Shown: piece after piece, positions 14,140 to 18,616 of the stretch
Numbering within the stretch: position 1 is the stretch's first letter
How the letters are laid out: each line of letters begins with the position of its first letter
From: Deltaproteobacteria bacterium RIFOXYA12_FULL_61_11
GTDB lineage: Bacteria; Bdellovibrionota_F; JAHFAK01; YA12-FULL-61-11
Direction of reading: 5' to 3'
Assembly: GCA_001799195.1 (NCBI GenBank)
Contig: MGSU01000032.1
Location: forward strand, 1 to 18,616
DNA length: 18,616 bases
Made by a program: the position numbers and the translations under genes
Notes under the pieces: model-generated
Told to the model about the DNA's origin: nothing
Seen by the model: the letters and a program-made list of their open reading frames with translations, nothing else
The model's database searches: none

Positions 14140-15017
14140 GCTCGCGGATGACAACGAGCATAGACGGCGCGCAGCCGTTCCCGGTCGATGTGGGTGTAGA
14201 TCTGCGTCGTCGCGATGTCCTCGTGCCCCAAGAGGAGTTGGACGCTGCGCAGGTCGGCCCCGTGTTCCAAGAGATGGGTCGCGAAACTGTGACGCAGCGT
14301 ATGGGGATGGATCTCCCGGTCCACGCCTGCCTTTCCCGCGACCCCGCGTACCAATTTCCAGACACCCATTCTGCTCAGGGGATGTCCGGATCGATTGAGG
14401 AAGACCCGGTCCGAACCCTTCGTTCCCTCCAAGCGCGTCCTATCATTTACTAGATACTGTTCCAGGGCCACGCGCGCTCTTTCTCCGAAAGGAACTAGGC
14501 GCTCTTTATCGCCCTTACCCCGGACCTTGCAGATGCAACGCTCCAGGTCGAGCTCGTTGAGCCCGAGGGTCAGGACCTCCCCGACCCGCAGACCGCAACC
14601 GTAGAGCAATTCGAAGAGCGCCAGATTGCGCGTGGCGAGTCCGCTCCGGGCCTTTTCCAGAACGGTGAAGATCCCCTGCACCTCGTCCTCGGTCAGGACT
14701 TCGGGCAAGCGACGCCAGATCTTGGGAGCCTCGATCCGCGAGAGCGGGTCCCGGTCGAAGGCACCCTCCTCGACCAAGAACTGGAAGAAGCTCCTCAAGG
14801 TGGAGAGCAACCTTGCTCGAGAAGACGCCGACAATCCTTCTCGCGCTCGAGCCTCAAAGAAGTCCACCAGGACCGAGGTGTTAAGGTGTTCGAGTTCGCG
14901 CTCGCCGAGATGCCCGACAAAACCGGCAAGATCCCGGCGATAGGCGTCCAGGGTGTTCGTCGAGAGACCGCGCTCCACCCGGAGGTAAGCGAGGAAGGCA
15001 TCGACGAGGTGATCCAT
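14136..15017 (-). CDS. xerD: Site-specific tyrosine recombinase XerD
   Basis: This 293-residue cytoplasmic recombinase is expected to act with XerC at dif to resolve chromosome dimers. An N-terminal core-binding domain (about 3-85) is followed by the catalytic domain (about 105-285). The active-site set is complete: Arg144 (CGLRVGE), Lys168 (GKGDKER), His239 and Arg242 (HPHTLRHSFATHLL), His265 (LLLGHEDIATTQ) and nucleophile Tyr274 (IYTHI). Each lies 4-5 residues before its E. coli XerD counterpart, and length fits. HTLRHSFATHLLEHGADLRSVQ and IATTQIYTHI fit XerD slightly better than XerC; confusion of the two is the main uncertainty. The gene starts 20 nt after pnp with no Shine-Dalgarno visible, so translational coupling is inferred. 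Confidence 0.88.
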   Translation of the reverse strand: MDHLVDAFLAYLRVERGLSTNTLDAYRRDLAGFVGHLGERELEHLNTSVLVDFFEARAREGLSASSRARLLSTLRSFFQFLVEEGAFDRDPLSRIEAPKIWRRLPEVLTEDEVQGIFTVLEKARSGLATRNLALFELLYGCGLRVGEVLTLGLNELDLERCICKVRGKGDKERLVPFGERARVALEQYLVNDRTRLEGTKGSDRVFLNRSGHPLSRMGVWKLVRGVAGKAGVDREIHPHTLRHSFATHLLEHGADLRSVQLLLGHEDIATTQIYTHIDRERLRAVYARCHPRA

Positions 15018-15037
15018 GAGGAAGGTTCTGAAGAGGG

Positions 15038-17134
15038 TCAGCGCTCGGGCTGGACCTGGGCTTCTTTCAGGGAGAGTCGGATCTTGCCCATGCGATCGAT
15101 CTCGATGACCTTGACGTTGATCACGTCCCCCTCGGTGACCACGTCGCGCACGGTCTTGACCCGCCCTTCGGCGAGGTGGGAAATATGCACCAGACCGTCA
15201 ACCCCGGGCATGATCTCGACGAAGGCGCCGAAATCGGCGACGCGTACGACCTTGCCGCTGTAGATCCTACCCACCTCCGGCTCGGCGGTCAGCTCCTCGA
15301 CCATTTTCACCGCGATCTTGCTGCGTTCGGTATCGGGAGAGAAGATCATGACCGTACCGTCGTCGTCGACGTCGATCTTGGCCTTGCTCACCTCGACGAT
15401 GTGTTTGATATTCTTGCCGCCCGGTCCGATCAGATCGCGGATCTTCTCGGGTTTGATCTTCATGGTGATGATCTGGGGAGCATATTCGCTGAGCGTGGTC
15501 CGCGGCGCATCGATGGTCTGCATCATCACCCCGAGGATGTGATGCCGCCCCTCGCGAGCTTGGTACAAGGCCCGACGCATGATCTCGGGATCGAGTCCCT
15601 CGCACTTGATGTCCATCTGGATCGCGGTAATACCCGACATGGTCCCGGCGACCTTGAAGTCCATATCGCCAACATGGTCCTCGTCCCCGAGGATGTCGCT
15701 GAGAATGGCGACTTTGTCACCTTCCTTGACAAGCCCCATGGCAATCCCGGCGACCGGGGCCGAGATGGGAACGCCGGCGGCCATGAGCGCCAAGGTACCG
15801 CCACAAACGGTGGCCATGGAGGACGAGCCGTTGGATTCCAGGATATCGGAGACGACGCGGATGGTGTAGGGGAACTCTTCTGGACTTGGAACGACGTAAC
15901 TCAGGGCGCGCTCGGCCAGATTGCCGTGCCCGATCTCGCGACGCCCGGGATTGCGCAAGGGCTTGACCTCTCCGGTGGAGAACGCCGGGAAGTTGTAGTG
16001 CAGCATGAAGTGTTTGTAATATTCCCCGTAGATGCTGTCGATCGTCTGGGTATCTCCCGAAGTCCCGAGAGTGGTGACCACGAGGGCTTGGGTCTCTCCG
16101 CGGGTGAACAGGCTCATACCGTGGGTGCGCGGGATGAGATCCACGTCGCAATGGATCTCCCGGATATCGATGGGTCGGCGGCCATCGATGCGAAGGCCTT
16201 TTTCGAGCAGCAACCGCCGAACCACTTTGGCCTCGATATCGTGCAGGAGTTCGGCGACCTGCCCTTTGACCTCGGCGCGTTGCGCGGGGTCGACCATGGC
16301 GAGGGCCTCGAGTTGGAGCTCGCGTTTTTGGGCTGAGCGGACCTGCTTGATTGGGGTCTGCAGGGCTTCTTCCATGCGCGGGGTGATCGCGTGGTCGATC
16401 CGCGCAAGCAGGGTCTCGTCTCTCTCGGGCAGGGGGACCGCGAACTTGACCTTGCTGACCTTCTCCATCAAGTGCTCTTGGAGCACGATGAAGTGCTGCA
16501 GTTGCTGTTGGCCGAAGAGTAGTGCTTCGAGCATCTCGTCCTCATTGACCTCCCGGCTGCCGCCTTCGACCATGGTGATGGCCGATCTCGTGCCCGAAAC
16601 AAAGACGTTGAGATCGGCCCGCTCGAGGTCTTGGTAAGGGGGGTCGATAACCAACTGCCCATCGATCCTCGCCACCCGGACCCCGGCCACGGGGCCGTGG
16701 AACGGGATATCGCTGACCATCAGGGCGGCCGAGGCACCGATCAGGGCCAGGGCGTCGGAATTACCGTCCATCCCGAGCGAGATGACCTGGGCCATGATCT
16801 GGATGTCGTGGAAGAAATGCTTGGGGAAAAGAGGCCTGATGGTGCGATCGATCACCCGAGAACTGAGGGTTTCCTGGTCCGAGAGTTTGCCCTCCCGTTT
16901 GAAGAAACCGCCGGGGATCTTCCCCGCCGCATAGGTCCTCTCCAAGTAGTCGACGGTCAAGGGGAAGAAATCCTGTTTCTCCCTCGGTGACGATGACATG
17001 GTGGCGGTGACGATGACCGCCGTCTCTCCGTAGCGCACGAGGACCGCGCCGTTTGCCTGATTGGCAATGCGCCCGACCTCGAGAGAAAAGGTTCTTCCAT
17101 TGAAATCCATTTCCACATAATGAATGGCACGCAT
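15038..17134 (-). CDS. pnp: Polyribonucleotide nucleotidyltransferase (PNPase)
   Basis: This 698-residue cytoplasmic 3'-5' phosphorolytic exoribonuclease takes part in mRNA decay and can join a degradosome. The first RNase PH domain spans about 10-145, the linker helical domain about 240-310 and the second RNase PH domain about 315-545, with the catalytic ILGDEDHVGDMDFK (Asp486, Asp492). The KH domain at about 553-615 has GPGGKNIK (570-577) and the S1 domain spans 622-690 (GKVVRVADFGAFVEI). All domains and the expected length are present. AAGGAC lies about 7 nt before the ATG at 17134. It lies 173 bp behind rpsO, a conserved pairing, and 20 nt before xerD. Confidence 0.97.
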   Translation of the reverse strand: MRAIHYVEMDFNGRTFSLEVGRIANQANGAVLVRYGETAVIVTATMSSSPREKQDFFPLTVDYLERTYAAGKIPGGFFKREGKLSDQETLSSRVIDRTIRPLFPKHFFHDIQIMAQVISLGMDGNSDALALIGASAALMVSDIPFHGPVAGVRVARIDGQLVIDPPYQDLERADLNVFVSGTRSAITMVEGGSREVNEDEMLEALLFGQQQLQHFIVLQEHLMEKVSKVKFAVPLPERDETLLARIDHAITPRMEEALQTPIKQVRSAQKRELQLEALAMVDPAQRAEVKGQVAELLHDIEAKVVRRLLLEKGLRIDGRRPIDIREIHCDVDLIPRTHGMSLFTRGETQALVVTTLGTSGDTQTIDSIYGEYYKHFMLHYNFPAFSTGEVKPLRNPGRREIGHGNLAERALSYVVPSPEEFPYTIRVVSDILESNGSSSMATVCGGTLALMAAGVPISAPVAGIAMGLVKEGDKVAILSDILGDEDHVGDMDFKVAGTMSGITAIQMDIKCEGLDPEIMRRALYQAREGRHHILGVMMQTIDAPRTTLSEYAPQIITMKIKPEKIRDLIGPGGKNIKHIVEVSKAKIDVDDDGTVMIFSPDTERSKIAVKMVEELTAEPEVGRIYSGKVVRVADFGAFVEIMPGVDGLVHISHLAEGRVKTVRDVVTEGDVINVKVIEIDRMGKIRLSLKEAQVQPER

Positions 17135-17307
17135 AGTGTCGTCCTTACTTGATGGGTGGTTCCTGCTTCAGAAACCCATGGGTACGCTCGAGTGTCGCGA
17201 GAGCGGCCCACGGGGCATGAATCGATCCTGGGTCAGGCGAGGAATGCTCGGCCTCGGGGCGTCGCGAGGTCCCGGATCCGGTCAGGGCGATGACGTCCTT
17301 CCGGCAC
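17135..17307 (-). promoter_or_regulatory. rpsO-pnp leader with hairpins
   Basis: This 173-bp spacer holds no gene. It contains the palindromes CCGGATCCGG (17271-17280) and ACCCATGGGT (about 17173-17182). Near the pnp start there is a hairpin formed by GGTTTC and GGAACC (one U-G pair, 7-nt loop TGAAGCA). In enteric bacteria the equivalent leader hairpin is cleaved by RNase III and then used by PNPase to limit its own synthesis; the same arrangement is possible here but cannot be shown from sequence alone. Confidence 0.4.
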
Positions 17308-17577
17308 TTACTTGCGAATACCGTGTTCGACAAGCAGTCCCTTGTACTTGTTCAGATCATTGCGTTTGAGATAATCGAGTAACCGCCGTCTCCGGGCGAC
17401 GAGCCGCAGCAACCCCCGCCGTCCGTGGAAATCCTTCTTGTGGATCTTGAAGTGTTCGGTGAGGTACTTGATCCGGGAGGTGAGCAGCGCGATCTGGACT
17501 TCGGAGGATCCGGTGTCCGTGTCGTGCATCTTATACTTGGCGATGATGTCCTTCTTCAGTGCCTGCGCCTCAACCAT
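17308..17577 (-). CDS. rpsO: 30S ribosomal protein S15
   Basis: This 89-residue protein is a primary 16S rRNA-binding protein of the small subunit platform. Typical S15 motifs are present: [38 protein letters not shown] and [19 protein letters not shown], ending LVEHGIRK. I take the ATG at 17577, which gives the family's usual 89 residues; a TTG start at 17592 would add five. GGAG lies about 10 nt upstream of the ATG. A good promoter precedes it and pnp follows. Confidence 0.97.
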   Translation of the reverse strand: MVEAQALKKDIIAKYKMHDTDTGSSEVQIALLTSRIKYLTEHFKIHKKDFHGRRGLLRLVARRRRLLDYLKRNDLNKYKGLLVEHGIRK

Positions 17578-17621
17578 TCCAACGCTCTCCAATGTTTCAA
17601 AATCTTATCGTCGTCGTTGCT

Positions 17622-17650
17622 TGGATAGCCTAGTCTCGACAAAATATCAA
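17622..17650 (-). promoter_or_regulatory. Sigma-70-like promoter for rpsO-pnp(-xerD)
   Basis: On the minus strand TTGATA (17650-17645, 5 of 6), a 17-bp spacer and TATCCA (17627-17622) are seen. Initiation near 17615 gives a leader of about 38 nt to the rpsO ATG. The -35 box begins 4 bp after the stop codon of the upstream FG-GAP gene. Confidence 0.55.
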
Positions 17651-17654
17651 GCTC

Positions 17655-18616
17655 TTATTGCACACTCGGGAAAAAAAGATGAACCGCCCCCGTGGCCGCA
17701 CCGAGGGCTGTCCTCGCTCCTGGGGCCCCAACGGCGATCCACGCTGCCCCGCAGGCCAACCCGGAACCGAAACGCCTTGCCGTCGGAGCCCCGCTCGTTC
17801 CGAGCTCGGCTCGGCCGACCAGGAGACGACCACCGTTCACCGCCGGTACCGGATGCCGGTCGATCGGCAGGTCACTCGGCAGCACATAGACCAGACCTCC
17901 ACCCGGCACGAACAACGAGCTGTCGGGCGCACCGATGAGCAAGGTCGGGGGATTCCCTTGACCTTGCAACCGCCCCTCGCGAATGGCCGTGGTTACGGTC
18001 AGGGTCGTGCCAAAACCGTCCCCAGGGCTTTCCCCCAGGATGACCGTTCTCGCTCGAACCTCCAGATTGCCGTTGGACAACAGTCGATGCAGCGCCACCC
18101 GACCGAGACTCTCTGCCTCACCCGGCGACGAAATCGCGATCAAGTCCCCGCTATCGTCGTCGAGTGTGAGGTTCTCGAGAGTGACGATCCTCGTCCCGAA
18201 GGCATGGTCCGAGGGGTCTCCCCGCAACCCTTGCCGTTCCAAAGCCTCGACCCCCCCCCCGTGCCAGGTGTGCCCATCCGGAGAGAGCGAGGCCACGGAC
18301 ACGACATGGACAGCACCGCGACCCGCCCCCCCCTCGGGGGCCCCAATCAACAAGATCGCGTTTTCCTCCTCCCCGGCCAGAGCCAAGGAGGCCCCGAACC
18401 CCCGACCATCCCTGGGGCCGTGAATTCTCGGAGCCACTGCGCCGAGTTCGAGTAAACGGGCGGAACCCCGGAGTTCGGGTGGCACGATGAGCACGCAACC
18501 AACTCCCTCAACCCCCTCGACGCTGCAATCGGGGTCGCCGATAAGCAGGACCTTGGGCTCTCCCGCTGTGCCGATACAAACGAGAGCGTGACCGAAGGCC
18601 GGCGAGAAGACCTTCT
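17655..18616 (-). CDS. FG-GAP / integrin alpha-like repeat protein, 5' end cut by the window
   Basis: At least 319 residues are visible and the frame stays open to the right edge, so the start lies outside; an internal GTG at 18494 is not taken as the start. Five FG-GAP-type blades are visible, each with a Phe-Gly opening and usually an (I/L)GxP(D/E) ending: AFGHALV..LLIGDPD, GFGASLALA..LLIGAPE, AFGTRI..IAISSPGE, GFGTTLTV..LLIGAPDS and RFGSGLACGAAWIAVGAPG. This is the pattern of integrin alpha-type beta-propellers, normally extracytoplasmic and adhesive or ligand-binding. No signal peptide can be judged. It ends TAA at 17655, with a run of seven T just before it and the rpsO promoter immediately after. 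Ligand unknown. Confidence 0.8.
   Translation of the reverse strand, partial: KVFSPAFGHALVCIGTAGEPKVLLIGDPDCSVEGVEGVGCVLIVPPELRGSARLLELGAVAPRIHGPRDGRGFGASLALAGEEENAILLIGAPEGGAGRGAVHVVSVASLSPDGHTWHGGGVEALERQGLRGDPSDHAFGTRIVTLENLTLDDDSGDLIAISSPGEAESLGRVALHRLLSNGNLEVRARTVILGESPGDGFGTTLTVTTAIREGRLQGQGNPPTLLIGAPDSSLFVPGGGLVYVLPSDLPIDRHPVPAVNGGRLLVGRAELGTSGAPTARRFGSGLACGAAWIAVGAPGARTALGAATGAVHLFFPSVQ

Noticed and set aside
15176-16336. A 386-codon + strand open frame antisense to pnp
   Set aside because: pnp is complete with all domains. The opposite frame is Asp/His/Gly-rich without motifs, a codon-bias shadow.
1-18616. CRISPR arrays, tRNA genes, insertion sequences and attachment sites
   Set aside because: No regularly spaced repeats, no tRNA cloverleaf with a TTCGA-type arm, and no transposase were seen. 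The only tyrosine recombinase is a housekeeping Xer protein with no neighbouring phage or cassette genes.

Overview
The window reads as a chromosomal segment of a GC-rich, double-membraned (Gram-negative type) bacterium. Evidence for an outer membrane is a type II secretion secretin, predicted lipoproteins and a beta-barrel-like protein ending in Phe. The large beta-propeller lipoprotein, FG-GAP repeats, a degenerate cyclase domain, a transglutaminase-like lipoprotein and a sigma-54-type promoter together suggest a member of the former Deltaproteobacteria (Myxococcota/Bradymonadota-like). This placement is an inference from gene content only; there is no rRNA in the window.

Left part (1-1786). 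The first 431 bases hold no convincing gene. They contain two degenerate tandem copies of a roughly 155-168 bp element, each with a GC-rich hairpin. A small cytoplasmic protein with a degenerate class III cyclase fold follows (432-1028), then a stand-alone receiver-domain protein with a coiled-coil tail (1172-1786). Both are on the + strand and both have recognisable sigma-70-like promoters.

Minus-strand block 1 (1799-10924). In transcription order it carries a membrane-anchored HExxH peptidase (10924-9962), the secretin gspD (9655-7469), a 1353-residue beta-propeller lipoprotein (7192-3131), pgsA (3003-2413) and a LUD-domain protein (2389-1799). gspD has a GG-N10-GC sigma-54 promoter candidate 54 bp before its start, with nested inverted repeats upstream of that. 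pgsA and the LUD gene form an operon behind a near-consensus sigma-70 promoter.

Divergent + strand pair (11052-14118). A 659-residue lipoprotein with a cysteine-less transglutaminase-like motif overlaps by 29 bp a GTG-started outer-membrane-type protein with a strongly acidic N-terminal segment. Overlapping back-to-back promoters separate this pair from the peptidase.

Minus-strand block 2 (14136-18616). In transcription order it carries an FG-GAP/integrin-like protein cut by the window edge, then rpsO, pnp and xerD. rpsO-pnp is a widely conserved pair; xerD 20 nt behind pnp is less usual.

At both convergent junctions (1786/1799 and 14118/14136) the two stop codons lie inside the arms of one inverted repeat. 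The least explained part of the window is the repeat/hairpin region 1-343, which may encode small RNAs on the minus strand.
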